Shown piece after piece: positions 7,187-13,879 of a stretch of 14,172 nucleotides of DNA. Source of the stretch: SLJN01 sp964505385. GTDB taxonomy: Bacteria; Bacteroidota; Rhodothermia; Balneolales; Natronogracilivirgulaceae. Position 1 is the stretch's first letter, and every line of letters begins with the position of its first letter. The notes beneath the pieces are model-generated. The model was not told the DNA's origin. It saw nothing but the letters and a program-made list of their open reading frames with translations, and ran no database searches. Where the stretch lies: NCBI GenBank assembly GCA_964505385.1, contig CAZDIA010000063.1:1-14172 (forward strand), in the 5' to 3' direction. The position numbers were made by a program, and so were the translations under genes.

Positions 7187-7786
7187 TTATGCGGTTTCAG
7201 TTTGTTTGGCGGGCGGTCTCATCCTCAAGTAAAGTAAGATGATCCAAAGCATGAGTACTATTCCTGTTAAGACAGAGTACAGGTAGGGCGGCATCAGATT
7301 GGGATTATTCGGATTATCCTGCATAGAAAATCCAGCCATCGGCAATAGTGCCGGTATTACAAAGATGGAAGACAGCAACAGTGATTGAAATCCATAATTC
7401 CTTACCATCACAGCAAATATCGTGATACCGACAAACAGTGCCGCCGGATCAAAATCCAGCGAAACACCCCTGGTTATGACAGTAACTACCGGTATGCCAA
7501 TCAGCAGGAGCAGGATAAAAATAACGGACATCCGATTTTGAATCCCTGAGATCTCGGGTATCGCAGATAACCTTCCGGCGCGAATGGTGTAATTGTATAA
7601 TATGAAATAAACCGCAACACAGATTAATATGGTAACCATCGTAGAAACCGGACTCCATATCGCGTAATTATCCCAGATAATCCCGGAGTTTCCCAAACCA
7701 CGCAATAAAAAAAACAAACCGATAACAAGTGTAAATAATGCACCTGACCAGCCTGTACTGAAACTGTATTTTTCTGATTCACCCAT
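7187..7786 (-). CDS. Hypothetical six-helix membrane protein
   Basis: A 199-residue protein I do not recognise. Hydrophobic segments at about residues 14-30, 47-67, 86-106, 114-129, 133-151 and 166-188 predict six membrane helices, with short polar loops (for example MQDNPNNPN near 155-163) and a charged tail (RMRPPAKQTETA). No catalytic or transport motif is visible. The ATG at 7786 has no evident Shine-Dalgarno site. It lies between the small anchored coiled-coil protein and the VOC protein, all on the minus strand with gaps of 171 and 61 bp, so a loose operon is possible. Confidence 0.7.
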   Translation of the reverse strand: MGESEKYSFSTGWSGALFTLVIGLFFLLRGLGNSGIIWDNYAIWSPVSTMVTILICVAVYFILYNYTIRAGRLSAIPEISGIQNRMSVIFILLLLIGIPVVTVITRGVSLDFDPAALFVGITIFAVMVRNYGFQSLLLSSIFVIPALLPMAGFSMQDNPNNPNLMPPYLYSVLTGIVLMLWIILLYLRMRPPAKQTETA

Positions 7787-7847
7787 GATTCACAACATTA
7801 GATTTCTAAGCTATTAATCCGGTTATTTTGATTAGATAAAGCTAAGC

Positions 7848-8231
7848 TTAAATTTTTGAAGCCACAAACCATTGATTTCCTGCTGGATCTTCAAACGCAG
7901 CTCGCCGATCACCATAATCCTGATCAGACGGTTCTTCAATCGATAGTGCGCCCGCTGCCATTGCTTTATGATAAACCGCATCAACATCCGGGATATAGAC
8001 ATACATCATCCCCTGAAAGGGATCAAAACGGTCCTGTACGTCTCCGATCATCACAAGAGAATCTCCGATACGGAACTCCCCGTGCATGAAGGTCCCGTCT
8101 TCCCATCGCCAAAGCCGGTGTTCTTCGGCTTCAAATACTGATTTCAGAAACTCCACCAATTTATCGGCATTCCTGATCGCAAGATAAGGCGTAATTGTGT
8201 GATACCCTTCAGGTTGATAAGATTTAGCCAT
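7848..8231 (-). CDS. VOC/glyoxalase-fold protein (PhnB-like)
   Basis: A 127-residue single-domain protein of the vicinal-oxygen-chelate superfamily. It starts YHTITPYLAIRNADKLVEFL, the usual first beta-alpha unit, carries MHGEFRIGDSLVMIGD (49-64, H50 and E52 near the expected metal or substrate position), and ends DYGDRRAAFEDPAGNQWF, the hallmark C-terminal segment (about residues 105-122) of the PhnB-like/glyoxalase subgroup. Members bind metal or small ligands for dioxygenase, isomerase or resistance functions; the substrate here is unknown. The ATG at 8231 is preceded by GGGGGATCAACT, a reasonable ribosome site. It is divergent from the serine hydrolase to the right. Confidence 0.85.
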   Translation of the reverse strand: MAKSYQPEGYHTITPYLAIRNADKLVEFLKSVFEAEEHRLWRWEDGTFMHGEFRIGDSLVMIGDVQDRFDPFQGMMYVYIPDVDAVYHKAMAAGALSIEEPSDQDYGDRRAAFEDPAGNQWFVASKI

Positions 8232-8505
8232 AGTTGATCCCCCAGTTTATACTGCAAATTTGTTCATCATAAAATCTTATTCATTGCGACTCACTACGAT
8301 ATATTTTTCTTCAAGTTTCAAGCCGATAAATAGCATTTTAATAAATAGTTATAAGAAATCCGGCTCAAAATAATAAAAGCTTATAAACAGCATTGATGGG
8401 AAAAAAACAGTGTATTAGTTGATACCTGTTTATTATTTTGAGGCATCAACGAATTACTCAAATGCTTTCCCTACTGAACACCGACATTTCCTAATTCTTA
8501 TAATC

Positions 8506-9951
8506 ATGATAATCCAAACCGCTATCTCGATTTTCTTGCTGGCAGGGATTACAGAGGCCCGTGATTCTATTGAGGCGCAGCACACTATTGCTGATAACAT
8601 CAGGGCTGCGTTAGTCGAGGAGAATGAAACTAAAAACAGATTTTCTATTTCTGAGCGAATGGAATTTTACGATGTGCCTGGTGTAAGTATAGCCGTTATT
8701 GATGATGGTGAAATTGCCTGGGCACATGGATTTGGAACACTGGAAGATGAGAATGATATCCCCGTTTCCGACACCACACTTTTTCAGGCCGCCTCTATCA
8801 GTAAACCTATTACCGCCACCGGTGCCTTGCGTTTAGTTCAGGAGGGAGAGCTGCATCTTGACAATGATGTAAACGATGCGCTTACATCCTGGAGTCTTGA
8901 TTGGAATAAGCAAAATAATGAGGATATAGTTACACTTCGGCAATTATTGAACCACACAGCCGGTCTGTCCGTGCATGGTTTTCCAGGCTACGCTGACGGT
9001 ACACCAATTCCTGAACTCAAGGATATCCTTGATGGCTCAGGTGGCACCAATACCGAACCGGTTGAAGTTATTTCCCCTCCTGATATGTACGAGCAATATT
9101 CCGGAGGCGGATATACCATCCTCCAGCAAATGATTATGGATGTCACTGAAACTGAATTTGACGAAGTGATGGAAGATTATGTTTTAGCCCCCATTGGAAT
9201 GAAGCACAGCACTTTTAGCCAGGCCGCTCCTGATGAAACCGGCCGGGAAATTGCACATGCTCATGTAGCAGGAAGTGTGGTTCCCGGGGGATATCACCGA
9301 TATCCTGAAAAAGCCGCTGCCGGGTTATGGACAACTCCGACAGACCTGGCCCGATGGGTTCAATCCATCCAACGGACAGCGAATGATGAAGACGAAACTC
9401 TGATTAGCTACACATTACTCGAAGAGATGATGACTCCGGTACACGGCAATTTCGGTCTTGGCCCCCAGCTTGAAGGTAGCGGAGATAACCTCAGGTTTCG
9501 TCATGCAGGAGCAAATCACGGTTACCATGCTGATATGGTCGGCTATCTGCATCAAGGTAAAGGAGCAGTAGTCATGGCTAATGCGGATGCCGGTTCTTAC
9601 CTCATAGAAGAAGTTCTCCACAGTATCGCAGAGTATTACGAGTGGCCGGATTATCCGGATTTGCGTCAACGAACCTTCGTAACTCTGCCGGATCAACTAC
9701 TTGATGAATATGCCGGCACTTATCTGCTGCCCGAGGGCATGCTTATAGAGCTGCTTGTTGAAGATGAGCAGCTATACATGGAGTTTGATGATACCGGCCG
9801 GCACCGTCTTCTGGCACATGAAGAAGATCATTTTTTTTCACCTGCCCTCAACCTGGAGCGGATTGAATTTGTCCGCGAACAGGGAGACATCCGGCAGATG
9901 AAAATAGGCCCGGCGGGGAATGAATATACTCTTGATCGTATACCGGATTAA
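8506..9951 (+). CDS. Beta-lactamase-fold serine hydrolase (class C/EstB-like)
   Basis: Penicillin-binding-protein/beta-lactamase class C superfamily. With numbering from the open frame that starts at TTG 8419, the nucleophile motif is S126-I-S-K129 in FQAASISKPITATGA, the second motif is Y227-S-G in EQYSGGGYTI, and the third is H362-A-G in FRHAGANHGY. The usual Asn or Ser in the third position of the YxN motif is Gly here. A hydrophobic N-terminal stretch (about 23-44) suggests a signal peptide or anchor, so the enzyme acts in the periplasm. ATG 8506 is the first in-frame ATG; the TTG at 8419 is possible and would add basic residues before the hydrophobic core. A C-terminal domain (residues about 425-510, YAGTYLLPEGM..) is the small lipocalin-like beta domain common in this group. 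A D-aminopeptidase, esterase or peptidase role is more likely than antibiotic hydrolysis. Confidence 0.9.
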   Translation: MIIQTAISIFLLAGITEARDSIEAQHTIADNIRAALVEENETKNRFSISERMEFYDVPGVSIAVIDDGEIAWAHGFGTLEDENDIPVSDTTLFQAASISKPITATGALRLVQEGELHLDNDVNDALTSWSLDWNKQNNEDIVTLRQLLNHTAGLSVHGFPGYADGTPIPELKDILDGSGGTNTEPVEVISPPDMYEQYSGGGYTILQQMIMDVTETEFDEVMEDYVLAPIGMKHSTFSQAAPDETGREIAHAHVAGSVVPGGYHRYPEKAAAGLWTTPTDLARWVQSIQRTANDEDETLISYTLLEEMMTPVHGNFGLGPQLEGSGDNLRFRHAGANHGYHADMVGYLHQGKGAVVMANADAGSYLIEEVLHSIAEYYEWPDYPDLRQRTFVTLPDQLLDEYAGTYLLPEGMLIELLVEDEQLYMEFDDTGRHRLLAHEEDHFFSPALNLERIEFVREQGDIRQMKIGPAGNEYTLDRIPD

Positions 9952-9985
9952 CAAAACGTCTCCTAAACTTCTGCTCAGGAGAGGG

Positions 9986-10435
9986 TCACCGTATAGCGCC
10001 CTCTTTACCGATTACCCGGCGCATCATTCCGATTTGTCCGGCATGGTAGGCTTCATGAAAGCACATATGCGCAATGCGGTTTAGCACATCTTCACGAAGG
10101 GATGTAGCTTTCAAAGCATCAATGAGCAGCTTCTGGCTGTAATCAAGGTCCTGACGCAGTTCTGATAAAGGAATTACATTCCAGCTCTCCGGCTCACCCT
10201 TGCTGCCTCTTAGGTAGGGCTTGTATTTTTCGGAATCAAAAGGAGGTTTACGGCTTAGCAGGGAAAAGATGTCATTGCGACTCACCAGTATGTGGCCGAA
10301 AATCCGGTTGATGCTGTTGCCGCCTTGTTCAGGAGTGATAAGTGCCTCCTCATCAGACATATCGCCGGTATTAGCCCGGATACTCCGGTAGATGAAATCA
10401 AACTGTGATCGAACAGGGTCGGAGGGATTCATCAT
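9986..10435 (-). CDS. DinB-fold protein
   Basis: A 149-residue DinB/YfiT-like four-helix metalloprotein. The metal triad is visible as H48 in INRIFGHILVSRN and the H127/H131 pair in CFHEAYHAGQIGMMRR, which is the diagnostic C-terminal HxxxH helix. Family members include damage-inducible proteins and thiol-dependent transferases (for example bacillithiol or mycothiol S-transferases); the substrate is unknown here. The ATG pair at 10435/10432 gives two adjacent starts. It converges on the serine hydrolase with 34 bp between stops; the short inverted pair TCTCCT/AGGAGA (9959-9964, 9977-9982) there is too weak to call a terminator. Confidence 0.85.
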   Translation of the reverse strand: MMNPSDPVRSQFDFIYRSIRANTGDMSDEEALITPEQGGNSINRIFGHILVSRNDIFSLLSRKPPFDSEKYKPYLRGSKGEPESWNVIPLSELRQDLDYSQKLLIDALKATSLREDVLNRIAHMCFHEAYHAGQIGMMRRVIGKEGAIR

Positions 10436-10509
10436 ACACCATAATTTTAGTTGGGATTTTAATCATCCCGTATTTTGATTATTGATAGTTATATGATACC
10501 AAATAAATC

Positions 10510-10517
10510 CAAAAATA
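10510..10517 (-). promoter_or_regulatory. Possible -7 element upstream of the DinB gene
   Basis: On the minus strand TATTTTTG fits the Bacteroidota -7 consensus TAnnTTTG and lies about 75 bp before the DinB start. No matching TTG-type -33 box is present at the normal distance, and the region is AT-rich, so a chance match is quite possible. Confidence 0.22.
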
Positions 10518-10566
10518 TCTTTTTAAAACTTTATCGTAATATTGATGATGTCTCAGATAGCCGACC

Positions 10567-11859
10567 TCACTCCTCTTTCTGAAGCTTAACAGGCAACTTA
10601 TCAGTATGGTGGGGATATAATCCCGTAGCAGCCGATGTTGTCCCTGCGCTTTCCTGATCATCGGTTTGTAACCCGGTTTGCCGGGTAAACATTAGAATTG
10701 CACGACGCCATATCAATAAACCTGATGCAACTGCCAAAAGAAATATCCCGGTGCTCCAGTACATAACCTCGAGTCCCGCAAGCCGTATCACAGGCTGACT
10801 AATCATCGGTGAAATGAATTGTCCCAGAAATATACACATGGTAAAACCGGCCACAATCCGCCCGCGAATAATGGCAGGAGTTTCGGTTGTCAGCCACATA
10901 CTCAGATTGGGAAAGAGTAATCCCATCCCAAGCCCTGTAAAAACCAGGCCGGACATAATGGTGAAATATTCGGTGGTAAATCCTATCACCAGGAATCCTG
11001 CACCGATTAGCCCGAAAGTAAAACTAAGGATGGTTACATATCCAAGACGGGCACGGATACGTCCGTAAGTAAAGGAGGTAACTGTACCAAACAAGGTAGA
11101 TACTCCGATAGCCACTCCACTTGCCAGCGGTCCTGCACCGGATTGCGATTCCAGATAAAAAGGAAGCTGCAGTGGCACAAAATAAAACATCGAAACACCG
11201 ATCAGTAAAACCGAATAGATGAATAACGGTAATTTGAGCCGCGCCCAACCAACTTCGCGAATGGTAGTATTCTTCGGGCCGGTTTCGTCTCCGGATCGGC
11301 CAGGTGTGGGGAGCAGCCAAACTGCCAGCGGCAGCATGATCAGTGACGTCAGATAGATGGCAAACGGCCAGCGCCAGCTCACTTCAGCCAGCAACCCGCC
11401 CCCAAGCAGAAAGATCATACCTCCGAAACTCATAAATGCCGCCTGCCAGCCCATCACTTTTGCCCGGGTCGCCCCTTCGTAGTAATCAGCGATGAGGGTG
11501 GTGGCGGTAGTCATAATTCCTGCAACAGCCACACCCAGCAAAGCCCGGCCGGCGAGAATCATACCGAGAGATTCCAGATACAGCCCGGAGCTTCCGGCGA
11601 TGCTGTACAAAAAAAGAGCCGGAACCAGCAGCTTTTTTCGTCCCCACCGGTCAACCAGAATACCCGCAACCGGGGCGCTGATGACGATAAAAAGTGCCGG
11701 TACGGTCAGAACAAACCGGATCCACCAATCAATATATTCTCCACCCGAAAAATGAGCTTCCATAGAAGGCAGAGCGGGCGCGATTGTAGCTCCCGACATT
11801 ACTGTCAGACTGCTTAACAGTAACAGAGTTGCTTTTGTGGAAAAAGAATCGGAGTTCAT
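10567..11859 (-). CDS. MFS transporter, drug/H+ antiporter type
   Basis: A 430-residue major facilitator protein with about 12 membrane helices. The loop 2-3 signature (motif A) is GILVDRWGRKK near residues 66-76, followed by GRALLGVAVAGIMTTATTL (helix 4 region) and a central loop around residue 190 (PTPGRSGDETGPK). The second half repeats the fold (GRIRARLGYVTIL, then a GLGMGLLFPN helix). This pattern fits DHA-type efflux carriers; the substrate cannot be read. The last about 40 residues are a polar cytoplasmic tail. Its ATG overlaps the stop of the NAT gene (ATGA, 11856-11859), so translation is probably coupled to NAT. Confidence 0.9.
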   Translation of the reverse strand: MNSDSFSTKATLLLLSSLTVMSGATIAPALPSMEAHFSGGEYIDWWIRFVLTVPALFIVISAPVAGILVDRWGRKKLLVPALFLYSIAGSSGLYLESLGMILAGRALLGVAVAGIMTTATTLIADYYEGATRAKVMGWQAAFMSFGGMIFLLGGGLLAEVSWRWPFAIYLTSLIMLPLAVWLLPTPGRSGDETGPKNTTIREVGWARLKLPLFIYSVLLIGVSMFYFVPLQLPFYLESQSGAGPLASGVAIGVSTLFGTVTSFTYGRIRARLGYVTILSFTFGLIGAGFLVIGFTTEYFTIMSGLVFTGLGMGLLFPNLSMWLTTETPAIIRGRIVAGFTMCIFLGQFISPMISQPVIRLAGLEVMYWSTGIFLLAVASGLLIWRRAILMFTRQTGLQTDDQESAGTTSAATGLYPHHTDKLPVKLQKEE

Positions 11860-12674
11860 GCGGTCGCTTTGTCGGTGTCAGCAATTCTTCTGAATAAATC
11901 TTCATTATGAATTGTCTCGAGTATGCTCAACCGGAACGTATCAGAAAGTACTTGTTCTAATTCATTAGCATCGGATATGGTATACTCTAAAGTATCTCCA
12001 TAAGTATAATGAATCTTCCATGTTTTGTTGCGCAAGGCATAACGTTGCCCGTGTGTGGTTCGCCCGGCAATCAAACCCTTAACAAACGGGGATTCCGGAT
12101 GGGTTGAGGTATACCAATTTAAAACTTCATAGTCAGAAAGATAGTGCTGTTGTCTTTCAAATTGATACACCGGTTTCCACTCATCTTTTACATCCACCTG
12201 AAGGGTATAGGAATCCTCAGCCCCGGGAATCAACCGATAGGATTCATGCGGGGTATTCTGTGGAGTATATGGTGTAATTAATATGGGTGTTGTAAGCGTA
12301 AGGACTCCGAAGCCGACATCAGCTATAAAAGGAGCTCCGTCGGCTTCAACTAACAAAAGCATGTGGCTACGTGAAGTGACTGAATCATCCGGTCGATTCC
12401 ACAGGATTCGGGCTGCCAGTCCTTTCACATTAAAACCAAGTGTCTCGAGAACATGCTTAAACAACAGATTGTGTTCATAGCAATATCCGCCCCTGCGGTC
12501 GTAGATTAGTTTTTTCCAGAGTGACTCCGAATTCAGCCCGACCGGAACACACAATCTTATTTTGATGATTTTTCTAAAGGCAGCCGACACTCCGATACTT
12601 TGGTTCACACCGTGCAGGAATTGATCGAACGGAAATATGCTCAGTGTGAATCGGTATCTGAACTTATGGATCAA
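11856..12674 (-). CDS. Arylamine N-acetyltransferase, 5' end disrupted
   Basis: NAT family: the Cys-His-Asp triad is intact. Numbering the frame from TTG 12701, these are C74 in DRRGGYCYEHN, H113 in SRSHMLLLV and D128 in FIADVGFG. Known enzymes move acetyl from acetyl-CoA to arylamines or hydrazines. The 5' end is odd: no ATG occurs in the first 113 codons, and the usual IPFENL segment appears only as AAFRKI (40-45). The first 30-odd codons run antisense to a proC-like remnant. The best available start is TTG 12674, preceded by GGAGG with a 4-base spacer; TTG 12701 is the frame limit after a stop. I infer the native start was lost by rearrangement and that this gene is either weakly expressed from TTG or inactive. 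It is coupled to the MFS gene by a 4-bp overlap. Confidence 0.72.
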   Translation of the reverse strand: MIHKFRYRFTLSIFPFDQFLHGVNQSIGVSAAFRKIIKIRLCVPVGLNSESLWKKLIYDRRGGYCYEHNLLFKHVLETLGFNVKGLAARILWNRPDDSVTSRSHMLLLVEADGAPFIADVGFGVLTLTTPILITPYTPQNTPHESYRLIPGAEDSYTLQVDVKDEWKPVYQFERQQHYLSDYEVLNWYTSTHPESPFVKGLIAGRTTHGQRYALRNKTWKIHYTYGDTLEYTISDANELEQVLSDTFRLSILETIHNEDLFRRIADTDKATA

Positions 12675-12882
12675 ATTTCCTCCAGTCGGCTGGTGACGCA
12701 AGCTTGCTTGGGTGCCGCAACTATGCTTGGAACACGGTACAGATCATTTGTTGCTCAGGGATGTTACCACTCCCGCAGGTTTTACAGTGGACGGTTTGAC
12801 GATACTCGAAGAGTTCGGATTATGAGTTACCATGTTTAAAGCGGTTGTAAAGGCGATTAAGTGCGCTAGTGAACCAGAGTGA
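12600..12882 (+). pseudogene. C-terminal remnant of a proC-like pyrroline-5-carboxylate reductase gene
   Basis: Three pieces read as the end of the ProC dimerisation domain. In one frame SRLVTQACLGAATML ends at 12728. One base later the next frame gives LEHGTDHLLLRDVTTPAG (from 12727) and then FTVDGLTILEEFGL, matching the ProC signature around VTTPAGxT. An in-frame TGA (12823-12825) stands where relatives have Arg (CGA), and the same frame continues VTMFKAVVKAIKCASEPE to a stop at 12880. So there is a frameshift near 12726, a nonsense change, and no upstream GSGPAY or Rossmann domain: the gene is 5'-truncated and dead. Homology is clear from about 12660; the 12600-12660 part is uncertain. Its left part is antisense to the NAT 5' end. 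Confidence 0.72.
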
Positions 12883-12964
12883 GCACTTTACTTGTTTACA
12901 TTATATAATATTATTTAATTAATTTTTACTTGCAAAAAAATAATTTCAATACATTTAACATTGA

Positions 12965-12985
12965 ACATATCGAAAAACGATATGT
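12965..12985. promoter_or_regulatory. Perfect 8-bp inverted repeat upstream of the peptide gene
   Basis: ACATATCG and CGATATGT are separated by AAAAA, 25 bases before the ATG at 13011. The symmetry suits a dimeric regulator's operator or a small 5'-UTR hairpin. The surrounding 12883-13010 is very AT-rich and holds the likely promoter (TTGTTTACATTATATAAT at 12894-12911 is suggestive only). Confidence 0.5.
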
Positions 12986-13010
12986 AAACATAAACTAAAA
13001 GCTTTTTATC

Positions 13011-13280
13011 ATGTTTAATTTATCTTTTTATAAAAGATCTCTATTCATAGCTCTATTTTTGTTTGCGGGCATTTATGGAATTTCTGCTCATAATATTGAA
13101 AAAGCTGATCTTACACCCATTAGTGAAGTGCAAGCAAATGTCATGGCCGATCCTTGTCCTGGTGGATTTAGTAGCTGGTGGGAAGATGGAGCGTTCGGCT
13201 TAGTAAAATGTAATTGTGAGACTTTATCCGGTGTTGAACCAAATACAGGTTGTTCAAGCTCCGATCCTATCAGGGATTGA
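13011..13280 (+). CDS. Small secreted Cys-containing peptide, NVEALA-like
   Basis: An 89-residue precursor. Residues 1-26 are a signal peptide (YKRS then a hydrophobic core, ending GISA), followed by a short charged stretch and ISEVQANVMADPCPGG. The ANVMAD segment resembles the NVEALA motif that ends the leader in a family of small Bacteroidota peptides. The rest carries four cysteines (C49, C67, C69, C81), which could form two disulfides after export. The ATG at 13011 follows an AT-rich leader without Shine-Dalgarno, as is usual in this phylum. It heads an operon with a thioredoxin-like protein and a beta-propeller protein, the typical company of NVEALA genes. The function of these peptides is not established; the family assignment rests on a short motif and context. 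Confidence 0.6.
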   Translation: MFNLSFYKRSLFIALFLFAGIYGISAHNIEKADLTPISEVQANVMADPCPGGFSSWWEDGAFGLVKCNCETLSGVEPNTGCSSSDPIRD

Positions 13281-13294
13281 AACACTTGGTTGAT

Positions 13295-13329
13295 TAGTGG
13301 GTATTACGATCAAAAAGTAATGCCCACTA
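13295..13329 (+). promoter_or_regulatory. Intercistronic hairpin after the peptide gene
   Basis: TAGTGGGTATTAC (13295-13307) pairs with GTAATGCCCACTA (13317-13329): 13 pairs with one G-U, and a 9-base loop. It starts 14 bases after the peptide stop and is followed by TTTAATAATT, not a T-run. It may be a partial terminator or a 3'-end stabiliser that keeps the peptide mRNA more abundant than the downstream genes. Confidence 0.6.
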
Positions 13330-13357
13330 TTTAATAATTAATACAAAATAGTTTAGC

Positions 13358-13858
13358 ATGAAAAATTATCTAATAGTAGCGTCTTTGTCTCTTTTCTTAA
13401 TTGTTTTTTCAACAGTTATTTATCACCTTACATTAAAATCCGATATTAATGTACCAAGCCTCGAGAGTTACTTAAAGATACAGAGCATAAATAAACACTC
13501 TGCTTCGGAAGAAAATATGACTTTAGTTTTTCTTGACATGTCTTGTCAGAATTCGATTTCAATTCTGGATGAGTGGAAGACAAAAATATCGGACTATGAC
13601 AATAACAGCAACCAGTCTTTTCACATCATAACTTTTAATGACAAAAACCCCTATTTTAATGAATTATTAAATGAAGGATATTTTGACAATCTAAATTTAT
13701 ATCATGATCATAAATTAGAAGTGCTAAGTAATTTTGACATGATTAATTCAGTAGAAAATCCTTATGCATTTTCCATTACTGTAGACAGCAATGGTGGCAT
13801 AATACATAAAAACAAAACCGGAAAAGTTTATATTCCAGATATAGCTCACAAACAATAA
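13358..13858 (+). CDS. Membrane-anchored thioredoxin-like protein with a single Cys
   Basis: A 166-residue protein. Residues 4-24 are a membrane helix or signal anchor. The rest looks like a reduced TlpA/AhpC-type thioredoxin fold: TLVFLDMSCQNSISILDEW (55-73) is the strand-turn-helix with C63 where the active-site cysteine sits, HIITFND (89-95) is a central strand, and NPYAFSITVDSNGGIIHK (134-151) is the cis-Pro (P135) region and beta hairpin. The usual second cysteine of CxxC is absent (CQNS), so it would be a monothiol or non-redox version. Such proteins accompany NVEALA peptides and 6-bladed propellers in Bacteroidota. It lies 77 bp after the peptide gene and 21 bp before the propeller gene. 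Strongly AT-rich codon use sets it apart from genes left of 12600. Confidence 0.6.
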   Translation: MKNYLIVASLSLFLIVFSTVIYHLTLKSDINVPSLESYLKIQSINKHSASEENMTLVFLDMSCQNSISILDEWKTKISDYDNNSNQSFHIITFNDKNPYFNELLNEGYFDNLNLYHDHKLEVLSNFDMINSVENPYAFSITVDSNGGIIHKNKTGKVYIPDIAHKQ

Positions 13859-13879
13859 TTACAAATTTTTATTCATATT

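Noticed and set aside
8419..9951. Serine hydrolase as an antibiotic-resistance beta-lactamase.
   Set aside because: The fold alone does not show this. The YxN motif is altered, and the extra C-terminal domain is typical of esterase/peptidase relatives.
9957..9985. TCTCCT/AGGAGA inverted pair as a bidirectional terminator between the serine hydrolase and DinB genes.
   Set aside because: Only six pairs with a 12-base loop and no T-run; too weak to call.
12600..12839. The plus-strand 79-codon open frame as a complete small gene.
   Set aside because: Its first part is the ProC-like helix, but after about 12726 the homology moves to another frame, so the open frame is a product of the frameshift in a pseudogene.
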